A stretch of 64,000 nt of DNA from Eupeodes corollae (taxonomy: Eukaryota; Arthropoda; Insecta; Diptera; Syrphidae): NCBI RefSeq assembly GCF_945859685.1, contig NC_079149.1, positions 10,203,118 through 10,267,117 on the forward strand, given 5' to 3'. The position numbers were made by a program, and so were the translations under genes. Positions 21,807-32,656 of the stretch are shown in pieces (positions within the stretch are counted from its first letter, which is position 1; each line of letters begins with the position of its first letter). The notes below the pieces were generated by a model, which saw only the letters and a program-made list of their open reading frames with translations, was not told where the DNA came from and ran no database searches.

Positions 21807-21964
21807 GTCTTATCGCAGACCCTGTCGGAGAAGATTTTCACTACGAATCAAAAAAATAATTGAAATCTACCGGTTGTCACGAACTTCAAATTTAATGACA
21901 AATATTTGTGTTAGTTGCGGGAGCTATAGCACGAATTTTCTCCGACAGGAGCTAGTGATAAGAC
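21807..21964. mobile_element. 158-bp foldback MITE
   Basis: Inverted ends GTCTTATC...CCTGTCGGAGAA on the left and their complement TTCTCCGACAGGAGC...GATAAGAC on the right pair over about 30 bp with few mismatches, leaving a loop of about 95 bp. No coding. Target duplication not clear. It lies in the inferred dop1 intron. Confidence 0.6.
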
Positions 21965-22075
21965 CGAATTCCAATATAAAGCTTCTCAATCAAAATCAAA
22001 AAACATAAAAACCTGTAAGCAAATATTTTGAAAAAATATAATTAATTCTGCTAAACAATATTTATATTCACTAAC

Positions 22076-22228
22076 CTTATTAAGTTTTCCAAGTGCAGAT
22101 ATAAGATCCGCCCATTCACTAGAGTACTCAAAGTTGCGCAATGCTTTGTCAATATTCGACATGTAGTTTCGATATTTAGCTTCATTTAGAAGCTTCTTCT
22201 CCTCTTCCAGTGCATCGGCCGACTCCAT
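22076..22228 (-). CDS. dop1: dop1 (Dopey-family) first coding exon
   Basis: The - strand ATG at 22228-22226 opens 51 codons ending ...LNK, followed by the donor GTTAGT (22075-22070). The protein has EAKYRNYMSNIDKALRNFEY then SSEWADLISALGKLNK, the highly conserved N-terminus of DOP1/Dopey proteins. These are large peripheral proteins of the Golgi/endosome system that work with MON2 in membrane traffic. Exons downstream on the - strand would lie left of 22070. I found none in 1-22069, so either intron 1 exceeds 22 kb and holds the transposons described here, or the next exons are too short to see. The splice phase is 0. Confidence 0.85.
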
Positions 22229-22440
22229 GACGATGACGACGACGATGACAACGAAGACGACGACAGCTCAAATTGCTGCGGTTGTTGCTTTATGATTTTT
22301 TCTTTTGCTGTTGTTAGTTCTCGAGAATTGTATTTCAATTCGAATGAATTTTGTATTGCAATTCTGTTAGTGTGTATGTTTGTTGGAGTTCAGCTGAAAA
22401 TAATGTTTAGAGACAAAACGTGATTAAAGAGAATAATAGT
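22229..22440 (-). promoter_or_regulatory. dop1 5' leader and probable promoter region
   Basis: Immediately upstream of the dop1 ATG is a GTC/GAC triplet tract (22229-22262) and then GC-richer DNA that fades into AT-rich sequence by about 22450. No TATA box or initiator could be fixed by eye. The transcription start must lie in or upstream of this stretch because the ATG is in the first coding exon. Confidence 0.45.
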
Positions 22441-22850
22441 TGTGATTTTGCTTAGGTTTGCAGAAATATTATAGCTTGAAAAAGTTTGTTGTTATTTATT
22501 TATTTATTTATTTTGTTGTAATTTAAATAAATAGAGATAAAGAAAATATTTTATAGTAAAGGCTTCAAATGTTTTCAGATATGAAGGAAAAAGACGGAGT
22601 AGGAAAAGATAAGGAATTCCAGACAAATATTATCACTATGAAGCGTTGTGTGGGAATTTTATGTTTCAATTACATATTTTTATATCCGCCGAAATAAATG
22701 TACTTTTTAAAAGCTAGCGGTTGGGGAAGTTGTATGACCGAAAACCAGAAAAAGGGTTAAGAGTTCCTTTCACTAAATAGAAAAATTAACTTAGTAATCA
22801 TTAGCAGTTTTTGCTACTTGACCCAATATACAAACAAAATAAATTAGGTG
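22441..22850. other. No gene seen upstream of dop1
   Basis: AT-rich spacer with TTTA repeats near 22496-22512. Nothing recognised. Confidence 0.4.
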
Positions 22851-22940
22851 GCGCAACAGTCCGTTGAGAACTAGAGTCTAGTGACTGACAACTTTCAACC
22901 ATTGCTGTATGCGAGTGCGTGACCCAATTAGATCTTGAAA
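22851..22940 (-). mobile_element. SINE fragment (3' end only)
   Basis: On the - strand this matches the 3' part of the SINEs at 60.5 and 62.5 kb: GCATACAGCAATGGTTGAAA, AGTCACTAGA...GTTCTCAACGGACTG and TGTTGCGCCACC. The tRNA-like head is absent. A later (ATT)n run lies to its right. Confidence 0.7.
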
Positions 22941-22997
22941 ATTACCATTACTCATTTGACCTATGAACGAGAAGAATAAGATGGGTTGGCGTTGCAA

Positions 22998-23028
22998 AAT
23001 TATTATTATTATTATTATTTATTAGCAT
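22998..23028. repeat. (ATT)n microsatellite
   Basis: About eight ATT units in a row, ending in TTTATTAG. Confidence 0.8.
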
Positions 23029-23149
23029 ATACGAGTACTTAAAAGCTATCTGCTTTTACTTTTTTTTTATTGAGTCTAGCTCCCAGGACTATTAGCTCTG
23101 ATATTAACATAATTAAATTTTATATTGGAGATTACATATGAGTTCATTA

Positions 23150-24490
23150 ATTATTTTGATATTTTTTTAATTTGGAGTTATTAAGATTTCTATTTCTAAG
23201 TTTTTTGACAAATGTTGTAAATTGAGTGTTACATGAGGAGCATACGGGAGGGTTTAGTTTTTTTAAGAAGATGTTCGGGTTTCAAAGTCTTAGGCGAACA
23301 AAATTAGTTATTTGCGTTTTTGGGATGTTTTGGTATCGATGATGAGATCTATCGCTGTTGATTTCCTTATAATCGTGATGATATTGGCTCCAATCGTTTA
23401 GCTGTTTCGTTTTCATGAAATTGGTTACGTCACGTTTAGTAAAGGTATTAAAATTGTATATGGGTAAATGTTTCGTTGATCTTGCTGAACGGTCTGCTTC
23501 TTCTTCTACCAGTATGGCCGGGAACTCACATTTTTTATTTTCATGTGTCTTTGAGCCGTCAGTGAAATAGACCTTCCATCCTTCATCTTCAAGTTTTGTT
23601 TGATTTCAGTACTCAGTACTCAAACGGATTGATTGGTGTTGTTTTTTTCTGTATTGCGATAGTGTCATATCAATCGATTTGGGTTTAAGATGCCAAGGAG
23701 AATATGTGGGTTTGAAATGATAACCCCGTTTTGTTGGAAGTTGTAGTTGACTAGTTTTGGCTAGTGCTAGTTTAAGAGTGGATGGAATTCGTTTCATGTA
23801 TTTTTGATTTATTGTCTTTGCAATATCGGCAACAATTACTGAGTTACTGGAGAAGAGTAGTTTTGGGGCTAACTTCAATGTTAGTTCATCAACTCGATGT
23901 TGTATGGTTTGGAGTCGAGCCTCGGCAAGCAAGTTTTGTATCGGTGTTGTTGGGAAGGCGTTGAGGCATCGTCTTACTGCTTGATGGTATAGTAGCTTAA
24001 TAATATTTAGTGCAGATTTAGGGCTTTTAACATAAATATATATTCCAAAATCTATTTTGCTTAACACTAACATTTCTAACTAACATCAGACCACGTATGG
24101 ATATCGGTAATGGCATCAAGAAATAGGTTCTTGCCAAGTCTGATATTTAGCTCAAAATATAAACATCGTCAGCATAGAGAGAGTGGTCTAATAATTTATG
24201 TTTTTCGAGTAAATTGCTTATGTCGTCGAATGCTTTAATGAATAACATTACTAATAGGGGAGATACCTGCGGAATACGATTTTCTAAAGGTTATGTTTTA
24301 GAAGAGTGGTTGTTAATTCTTGAGGAGAATTTTCTGTCGGATAAAAATGATTCTACGAATCTAAGCATTTTTGGACCAACATTCCATTTCATTTATTTGT
24401 TTAAAATCACATGTTTCCCAATTCTATCAAAAGCTTTCTCGAAGTCTAGTGACAAAATGGATGCATGGTTTTGGTTCTTAACACTGTATT
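23150..24490 (-). mobile_element. LINE F: I-like non-LTR element with RNase H remnant
   Basis: Read on the - strand: SLDFEKAFDRIGKHVI (RT motif A), NRIPQVSPLLVMLF-like motif B, HSLYADDVYILS (motif C) near 24185-24145, then a long C-terminal frame (24073-23606) and KVYFTDGSKT near 23570, which resembles the start of RNase H. LINEs with RNase H after RT belong to the I/R1 side of the tree. Stops and a gap between RT motif C and the C-terminal frame show decay. Confidence 0.65.
23606..24073 (-). pseudogene. LINE F ORF2 C-terminal region
   Basis: 155 codons: KIDFGIYIYVKSPKSALNII, LYHQAVRRCLNAFPTTPIQN, LLAEARLQTIQHRVDEL and so on, a pattern found after the RT in I-type LINEs (the segment with LL.EA..P....R). 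It runs to a stop at the 3' side and continues, in the next frame, into the FTDGSK remnant. Not a host gene. Confidence 0.6.
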
Positions 24491-25060
24491 TTTTATAAAA
24501 CTGTATGTCAAAATTTTGTAAATATTACAAAATGGTATATGAATAAAATATTGCTTTGTTTAAAGATTTTGGTTCATCACAATTCTGTGTATGAAAATGC
24601 TGTAAATAGGCTGACAAAGTTTTGACAATTCGAACGCACTTTTTTACGGTAACGATTTTATTTTTAAGTACACAATTTTCAATATTTAATAATTTTGAGT
24701 AGATAGATATTTTTTATTCTGTGTTTACAATTTTAATATTTGCATTGTTATAACTTTTGAATAAATGTTAAAGACATGACATGGGCTATCGTCTGCCTGA
24801 GGGGCATTATTATTTATATTTTGTAGTTAAATAATTTAACATATTATATTATCATTATAATTTTTTTTATTTTCATTTCAAATGACTATAAGAAACAAGT
24901 TGTAATGGAATAAGAATTTTTAAATTAGTTAAATAAAAATAGACACATTTTTTTTAATTTTAAGAATTTTTAGTTTAGTCAAAACAAATTTTAGGACTTT
25001 TAGTTTAGTTAAATTAAATAAGATAAGTCAAATCAAAACAAAAATTTATTCAGTAAACAG
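24491..25060. other. AT-rich, no gene recognised
   Basis: Very AT-rich with repeated TTTTAGTTTAGT-like words near 24970-25020. No coding evidence. Confidence 0.35.
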
Positions 25061-26800
25061 ATTCTTATGCCTGTTATTGGTTTTAATGAAAAATGGTGAT
25101 CGATGATTCGGGCTCTGAATTTTATCGCTTCTTTGTAGAATTCACTTTGATCTTAGCCATAAGGCCGAGAAGCGAAAATTGTTTCAGATAGTTCCTAACC
25201 TCTCCAACTTGCAGAAAGCTTTTTTTGAAATGAACACCTTTTATCAGCCTATGAAGTGTAGTACATACTCTCTTTCATGCTGATTACATAGGGAGCAAAG
25301 ATCGATAACCTCGTTACGATGGGGCCTAAAGTTTAGTCCGACCCGTTCTCCTCTCATCTTAAATATGGAATTGTTATATTCGTTGGTGAAATAGTTTCTG
25401 TCGTTGAGATTAAACACGCACTTTGAATAATATTGCCTTTCAGTTGATGAGTGAGCTTATTCAATATGTCCAAACTTTTCATTCTCATCAGTGATGGATA
25501 TTACTTGGTAAAGCATCTTCTTCAATTGAACCGCATTCATAGTACAATTCAGGGTCAAGCCACCGTCCGCAGCTAACAAATTCCAATCTTTTACAACCCG
25601 CTTTTTTGTTTGAATCGCATACTCCATTATCTTTCTCGTTAGCCTATATGCTCCTCCATATTTAGTCCTCTCACAATGTAGTCAACATTTAGTTTAAGGG
25701 TTGAAATAAACAGTGGCGGAAGACCAGTTTCCAAATAACACATATGTATATTTTGGAGCGTTTATCGGCCGAAAAAATATTTTCCTTAAGCTCACACTTT
25801 TGTACTTCCCATACCTGCGCACCATAAAACAGGATAGCTTGGGCAGTAGCATAAAACACTCTTAATTTTAAGTCAATCACTATAAGCTTGTTCTTATAGA
25901 TTCTCTTCCAATTTACACATGTTGCTGATTAAGCCTTATTTAGTTTGCTTTTGAGATGTTTTTCTAATTTTAAATTGAAAATGAACTCCGTTCCTAAATA
26001 CATAAATGTAAGACTTAGCTAAGTCTAAAGTTTTTTCGCCATATTTCCATTGCTTGTCTCTCGCCGTTCTGCCAGATTCATTCTTAAAAACCAGGGTAGT
26101 CATTCCGTAATTTTCAAAACGATAATCGTCTAAACGATTATCATTAACGATATCGTCAATAATTTGCTTCACGTAACTTTATCACTATCGTCTCGTTTAA
26201 TCGTTTTCAGTATAAGTTCGTTGAGTATATTCAAAATGTCAAAATGAACTCAACGAAAGATAAGCTTGTTCAATAACTTGAAAATGTTATTAAACTTGGT
26301 TTTTCTCAATGGGAAATTTTGAAAATTTGCAAAAAATGTATTGTTAATAAACATGCCACTTATTTTGTGATATTAATTGTTATTGTCACTTTTTGTGTTT
26401 TAATTTTTTGCCACCGAAGAATAAACTAAATTATCAAAAATTTTGTTCAATGTCTGATATTTTTGTAAATCAGTTGCAGTAATAATCCCAATTTTGTCCA
26501 AGGGAAGGAAGTGAAGACTCCATTTTATCCACAGAGAACATAACTTGGCTTCAAAAATATTTGTTGTTTCCAAAACTTCTTTGGACTAGTGCTTTGTGCA
26601 AGAGCGATACTAAAATCGTTGCCTGTCGAATATACCGATGTTCCTCTTCGTCTTAACGTAATCGTCTAACGATTATCGTTTTACGGAATGACCCCCCAGG
26701 ACTTTTGATTTTTCCGGATTAACTTTTATATTCCACACTTGGCAATATTCTTCCAGTTTATTGATCATCAACTTTAGAGCTATGAGTGACTGCGCAAGAA
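25060..26800 (-). mobile_element. LINE G: relative of LINE A, split by a 600-bp MITE
   Basis: On the - strand: ALKLMINKLEEYCQVWNIKV (26785-26720) ending KSKVL, then the MITE, then VFKNESGRTARDKQWKYGEK and later LRVFYATAQAILFYGAQVWE (25880-25800). These match LINE A segments (KSEMVIFRNGG..., AQVWG). Only the region after RT motif C is present, so it is 5'-truncated, and it has many frame breaks. Confidence 0.7.
26096..26695. mobile_element. 600-bp MITE with GTCATTCCGTAA ends and 5-bp duplication
   Basis: Ends: GTAGTCATTCCGTAA on the left and GGGGTCATTCCGTAA on the opposite strand at the right, followed on both sides by AACGATAATCGT and a second ACGATTA block (with a 6-bp gap difference). CCAGG flanks both ends (26091-26095 and 26696-26700). 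Removing one copy restores the LINE G frame KSKVLVFKNESG, which fixes the boundaries. There is no coding. Superfamily uncertain. Confidence 0.8.
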
Positions 26801-27229
26801 ACATTTTCTAAAGATAGTAAAACAAACAGTATTGTTGATAACAGTATTTTGTGATATAAAATACAGAGTTTTGTTCATCACACAATATCAAATTTTGATC
26901 TTACAGAATTCTTTCTGCCAATAGTGTTTTGACTCGCTTAAGTTTGTTGCAAAACCTCTTAATGGGTCGTCAATTTTAGAAAGAAATAAGGAAATCTGAT
27001 CTTTCATATTTATTTCGAAAAGCCTAATCATTAAGGAATGCTTTTCATAAAAATTACTGTTGGGAACTTTAATTTTGAAGTGACCAATGGAGGCTTAAGT
27101 TATGACTGTTTATATTATTTTACTGTACGGTATTATTCATTTTTGGTTTTCGAAAGTGAAGCTTAATAAAAGACGCTACACATTTTTGATACAAATTTAT
27201 TTTTAACTTCCCCAAAAAAAAAAACAATA
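26801..27229. other. AT-rich, no gene recognised
   Basis: No motif, terminal repeat or long open frame seen. Confidence 0.35.
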
Positions 27230-27900
27230 CTCTAAGTTGGTAAAAATTGAGCTTCGACTCAAATATCTTTTCTTTTGAAAATATGGCTTCCAACTAATTT
27301 TAACTTGTGAGATATATTGTTTTAAACATTGCGAACAATTTTGAGAAAAATCACATTCACAGTTTTTTTTACAAAAAATAAAAACCTACAAAAAAATTAT
27401 AAAAGTTGGTAAAAATTGATTTTCGACTCAAATATCTTTTCAAAACTTTGAGATATTGGCTTTAAACTATTTTTGTCTTTAAAAAATATTGTTGTAACAT
27501 CGAGTAAAGTTTTGAAAAAAATCTAATTGATAGTTTTTTTTTTTTAAATAAAAACCCAACATAAAGTTTCGAATCAAAAGCTTTTTAAAAATTAAAAATA
27601 TTGTCTTCAAACTTTTTTTATTTCGCAGAAAATATTGTTTTCGATATTCAGTAGTAGTAAGCAAAATTTGGTAAAAATTTATTATCGGTCCTTGATATCT
27701 TTCAAATTAATTTCATTCATCCAATTTGTAAAAATTTAAGAAATGCTACTAAAATTGGTAAAAATTTGCTTTCGGCTAAAAATCTATTTAACAAAACTAG
27801 ACTATTTCTAGATATGAAAAATATTGTTATGATTCTAAAAAAATTTAAGAATAATTCAACTGACAACTTTTTTAACCCAACACGAAAACCTACAAACTTT
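27230..27900. repeat. Decayed tandem repeat (satellite-like)
   Basis: A module beginning TTGGTAAAAATTG followed by TTCGACTCAAATATC recurs at about 27236 and 27405 (169 bp apart), with more diverged starts near 27666 and 27754. Shared internal words include AATATTGTT, AAAAATCTAATTG-like and AAATAAAAACC. The units are diverged and of unequal length, consistent with an old satellite or an internally repeated mobile element. Confidence 0.6.
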
Positions 27901-29750
27901 TAAGCAAGACAAATCGACAGACGGGAAGTGTGGGTCGCATCCAAGCCTCTTTCACATTATAATGTTTGGACTTTTATATTAAGTGTTGAAGATTTTCCGC
28001 AAGCAATTCTTTTGAATAAATTTTAAACAATTTTTGGAATCGGGACATATTTGAGACATAACTTGGTTTTAAATGTGTCGAAAGTTCAAGATTATTCGCT
28101 TGCGGTGTCAAAACGTATGATTTTTGTAGCCAATTAATGTATAATGATGCAACCAGGTAACTTCCCACATAATATAGCCATAATTTTGGTCAAGTTGAGA
28201 GGCTTGTTCGTCTGTCATGTTCGAACTACATATTGTCAAAATTTCTACCTTCAATCGCCAGACTGGTGGATAACTAATTTCGGGTATCTGGCAAGAAATT
28301 GAAATTACTTTCAACTATTCCTTCGAACTTTTATGTAGACCAAGACATGATATAGCCAGGGTCAGTGCAATATGTACCGAAACATTGGCCGATAGGAGAG
28401 CATGGAGTAAAGTTGGTTACCCCTCACAATGCTCAATGCCGTATAGCTGCGGAGATCAACCAACATTAAAAAGAAATTGTTATTCACTTACTCTGTAAAT
28501 GTTTTGCCATGGCCAGTTATCGAAACTATATGAACTTTCCGAGATAAAAATCAAACACCTGATTTAATTACTGAAAGCGACGAAATAGCTTTATTTTCGT
28601 TAATTTTGTCAATATAAATCCGTCATATATATATTTATATATTTCAATAGGCCCAACGTCTATGGTATCAAAACGGCGTTTTTAAAGCGAGAATTGAGTC
28701 GCGTAGCAAGGTCTGCTTGTGAGTGGCATTTTCAGCTACAAACCTTCAACTGTTCTAAAAAAGCAATTGAACCTCAAAATCTAAATGTTTGATTTTGAGG
28801 TTCATAATAACTGTAAAATTAAATTTTCAATTTTTAAATTCACTTTAATTTCAAAATAATAATTAACTGGAAACATACGAGTAAACATTTTAAATCAATT
28901 TTCAGACTTTTTCAAATACAATCATATGTTGAATAATCTGTTCCGTCAGATACCCACAAACACCAGACATACATACATATTTGCATACCTTTGGATTTTT
29001 GTATGATAGCCCAGCTGTTTTCGATCAGCTGTTCTTTTACACGTAAAACACTAATGGGTTGTATCCATGGGTAAATTCACATTTCCTTCAAAAATTAATT
29101 TTTTTCCATGGCCATGGAACACAATTAGAATTAATTTTGTTTGTCATTATATTTGTGTAACTTCGTGTACGTTTTAACGAGTGTGGTATTGCTGTCAAAT
29201 TCTCAGCTAAACATTTTTTAAAAATTTTATTAATATTGGTGCAAAAGATAGTTAAATCTGCCGAAAAATCTAGATCTGCAGCTTTGATCTTAAATCAAAA
29301 ATGAATCGATTTATTTTACCTCATTATTTCTAAAAACAGGTAATTTAAGTTTTGACAGATCAAGATAAAAAATAAGGTGATTTATTTTGCAAATGAAAAA
29401 CCCCATAACAAACAGGCATTCGGTCCGGGTACCCTATCTAATTAAGATTATCCTGACACTTTAAATGTCAGCTGATCCACGAATCGATTATGGCTGAAAC
29501 ACAAACACGCTTCGGCCTCGCCTGACGTTTACGAGTTCAGCTATAGGAATTCAATGCATGCATCACAATAAAACTTTGATATTACGTTTCGTTTGACAAG
29601 GGTAAGGTAAAGAACGGAAGCTCTAGTTCAAACTTGCTGAACATTTGCTTTGTCTGACAGCTCAACAGCTATAAAAAAAATGCCAACAAACAAAAGAAAT
29701 TTGCATATGGAGGGATAACCATTTATTATTAGGAAAAGTTGAAAGGTAAG
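27901..29750. other. No gene recognised
   Basis: AT-rich DNA with short accidental frames only. A GC-richer patch at about 29490-29520 (CTTCGGCCTCGCC) could be a transposon end, but its partner was not found. Confidence 0.35.
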
Positions 29751-29754
29751 TTAG

Positions 29755-30190
29755 TTACAAGACGAGATCGAGGAATCAAATCGAATTGAGATTTCGATCC
29801 AAGTATACTATATGGTAGCACTGAATCGAGGAATTGAATTCATATGGAATCGAAATGACATTTTGGTTTTATTTGTGTGCGTACTGCTACCTTCAAATAA
29901 ACTTCAAATTTTAACACAATTCTCTCAACAGAAAGACGAAAGCCAAATTAAATTCAGCTTAGAACCAAAAATACTCCATTTAAATGTAGTATTTTTGCTT
30001 AGAACAAACAAGAGGGAAAAAACCTCACACACCAATAACTCCATTCCCCGATTAAGGTTTACAAACAAATTTTCGATTCGATTCACCTCTTTCAGTGGGA
30101 TTGGATCGAGTAATCCAATTTCGATCCGATCCAGGTCTATACGGCGCTAAATCCTGATTTAATTCGGATTCAATTCTCCTTGTAAACCCA
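29755..30190. mobile_element. Possible MITE with TTACAAG ends, TCGA-rich
   Basis: TTACAAGACGAGATCGAGG on the left (29755) is partly mirrored by TTACAAGGAGAATTG on the opposite strand at the right end (about 30184). The interior is full of GATCGA/TCGATTCGATTC words (especially 30076-30145). Terminal pairing is imperfect and the target duplication is not visible. Confidence 0.35.
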
Positions 30191-30345
30191 GTAATTGAAA
30201 TATTGAAAACGGTTTTGTAGAACAGAAAGAGTTTTGAAGAACTCCTCATAGATTGAACAGATCCGTAGATTGAGCTCCCGGATCCACCAGTGTCTCAGTA
30301 TGCGCTTCTTCTGCTCCATGAGCTGAACAACCTCACGATAGGCTC
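30190..30345 (-). pseudogene. Possible PIF/Harbinger transposase N-terminal fragment
   Basis: The - strand frame reads AYREVVQLMEQKKRILRHWW then IRELNLRICSIYEEFF and RFQYFNYW. The basic R.WW.R.LN...... stretch followed by EF and YFNY resembles the N-terminal region of Harbinger nucleases. It is only about 50 residues without the DDE domain, so the call is tentative. Confidence 0.35.
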
Positions 30346-30807
30346 TTTAAGTTGCTTCCGCTATAAATTTATATCTTTAACTGCACGAAAAATGAAAACA
30401 AACTTTTAAGAAAAAATAACAGCTAAAAAAGACAGAAGTGTCAATTTACAAATGTCATATTAGAAACGTCATACAAAGCAACCTCGAAGCAGGCCCATCG
30501 TAACGCAGCCATTAAGCTTGTACTTTATTAAACTTAGAAAGTTTTAAATTTTCTTAACTAAAAAAACAGATTTCTTTACTTTTACGTTTCGGCAATTTTT
30601 AATTCTTTTATTTTCTGACAATTCCTTGAGTTGTCAACTACCAAAATCTGATAAAAATTGTGAGAACTTCTTTTTTTGGAAACTTTTCGAGAAAAAGTTT
30701 CGTACATTACACTATTTATAAGTAATTTCCATGATTCAATTTTACAACAATTAATTTGCGGAAGCTTTTCTCGAATAGTTGGCGTGTATAATCAATTTCT
30801 TTAACAT
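30346..30807. other. No gene recognised
   Basis: AT-rich spacer between the possible Harbinger fragment and R copy 2. Nothing supported. Confidence 0.4.
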
Positions 30808-31039
30808 TTGGCAGGTTCAGCCAACATAAGGGACTTTATTTGCAGTCAACTGCATTCTTTGAACGTTCATTTTGAATAAGTCAAGTGTCATAAACTTCAA
30901 ACCCAGAACTTTACTTCCTAACTTCTACCTTCGTGTTAACCGTATACAAACTACCAAAAACAATTATTGTCCACAAAACAGTCCTCAGCAAATTAAAATC
31001 TATACCTACCAATTTCGCATTTCGTATTGTAAAGAAATA

Positions 31040-32344
31040 AAGGGTGATTTTTTTGAGGTTAGGATTTTCATGCATTAGTATTTGACAGATCACGCGGGAT
31101 TTCAGACATGGTGTCAAAGAGAAAGATGCTCAGTATGCTTTGACATTTCATCATGAATAGACTTACTAACGAGCAACGCTTGCAAATCATTGAATTTTAT
31201 TACCAAAATCAGTGTTCGGTTCGAAATGTGTTTCGCGCTTTACGTCCGATTTATGGTCTACATAATCGACCAAGTGAGCAAACAATTAATGCGATTGTGA
31301 CCAAGTTTCGCACTCAGTTTACTTTATTGGACATTAAACCAACCACACGAATGCGTACAGTGCGTACAGAAGAGAATATTGCGTCTGTTTCTGAGAGTGT
31401 TGCTGAAGACCGTGAAATGTCGATTCGTCGCCGTTCGCAGCAATTGGGTTTGTGTTATTCGACCACATGGAAGATTTTACGCAAAGATCTTGGTGTAAAA
31501 CCGTATAAAATACAGCTCGTGCAAGAACTGAAGCCGAACGATCTGCCACAACGTCGAATTTTCAGTGAATGGGCCCTAGAAAAGTTGGCAGAAAATCCCC
31601 TTTTTTAACGACAAATTTTGTTCAGCGATGAGGCTCATTTCTGGTTGAATGGCTACGTAAATAAGCAAAATTGCCGCATTTGGAGTGAAGAGCAACCAGA
31701 AGCCGTTCAAGAACTGCCCATGCATCCCGAAAAATGCACTGTTTGGTGTGGTTTGTACGCTGGTGGAATCATTGGACCGTATTTTTTCAAAGATGCTGTT
31801 GGACGCAACGTTACGGTGAATGGCGATCGCTATCGTTCAATGCTAACAAACTTTTTGTTGCCAAAAATGGAAGAACTGAACTTGGTTGACATGTGGTTTC
31901 AACAAGATGGCGCTACATGCCACACAGCTCGCGATTCTATGGCCATTTTGAGGGAAAACTTCGGGGAACAATTCATCTCAAGGAATGGACCGGTAAGTTG
32001 GCCACCAAGATCATGCGATTTGACGCCTTTAGACTATTTTTTGTGGGGCTACGTCAAGTCTAAAGTCTACAAAAATAAGCCAGCAACTATTCCAGCTTTG
32101 GAAGACAACATTTCCGAAGAAATTCGGGCTATTCCGGCCGAAATGCTCGAAAAAGTTACCCAAAATTGGACTTTCCGAATGGACCACCTAAGACGCAGCC
32201 GCGGTCAACATTTAAATGAAGTTATCTTTAAAAAGTAAATTTCATGGACCAATCTAACGTTTCAAATAAAGAATCGATGAGATTTTGCAAATTTTATGCG
32301 TTTTTTTTTTTTTAAAGTTCTCAAGCTCTTAAAAAATCACCGTT
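31040..32344 (+). mobile_element. DD41D mariner (rosa/Visitor type), copy 2, nearly intact
   Basis: 1305 bp, AAGGGTGATTTTTT ... AAAAAATCACCGTT, with TA at 31038-31039 and 32345-32346. Almost identical to copy 1 at 7122-8418, implying recent activity in this lineage. Confidence 0.92.
31153..32238 (+). pseudogene. DD41D mariner transposase, one nonsense codon
   Basis: The start ATG at 31153 gives MNRLTNEQRLQIIEFYYQNQ, followed by a paired helix-turn-helix N-terminal half. FSDEAHFWLNGYVNKQN (first Asp), FQQDGATCHTARDS (second Asp) and SCDLTPLDYFLWG (third Asp, 41 residues after the second) form the catalytic triad. The stop is at 32236-32238, about 361 codons in all. The only lesion I see is TAA at 31606-31608, where copy 1 has TAT (Tyr). 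Everything else, including all three Asp, is intact. The protein would bind the terminal repeats and cut and paste into TA. Confidence 0.88.
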
Positions 32345-32656
32345 TATTACTTATTTATTTACCAATTTGACGAGAAACCCTTTTACACAAAATATTAGAT
32401 GAAATTGTTCGAAAAATGAATAAATCGTAGAGGAATAAAGTTCACCTTTCAGTTAATTAAAAAAAAAACATGATCGATTGTCATTCTGACATAAGTTGAC
32501 TTGACTTGATAGTTAGGAGGATTTTTCTTGACTGACTTTACAGTCAAGTTTCCAATAAAGTTGCTTAATTGGAAGCCAATTTTTTGGCAGCTGGCCAATC
32601 AAATACTAGAAACTTTCCTAACTTTTTTAGTCCCTTATGTCACCTGAACCTGCCCA

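Larger units (their letters stand above)
30808..32656 (+). mobile_element. R element, full-length copy 2, containing a mariner
   Basis: Both terminal repeats are present: TGGCAGGTTCAGCCAACATA on the left and TGGGCAGGTTCAGGTGACAT on the opposite strand at the right, each followed by AAGGGACT. Without the mariner (31040-32344 plus TA) the element is about 540 bp and non-coding. Alignment with copy 1 shows the mariner entered at the TA of AAAGAAATATTAC. Confidence 0.75.

Noticed and set aside
27230..27900. CRISPR-like array
   Set aside because: Repeats are long, diverged and unequal, and the DNA is clearly an insect nuclear genome.
28300..28470. Possible coding fragment around 28360-28450
   Set aside because: A short readable frame without any recognisable family motif and with nearby stops.
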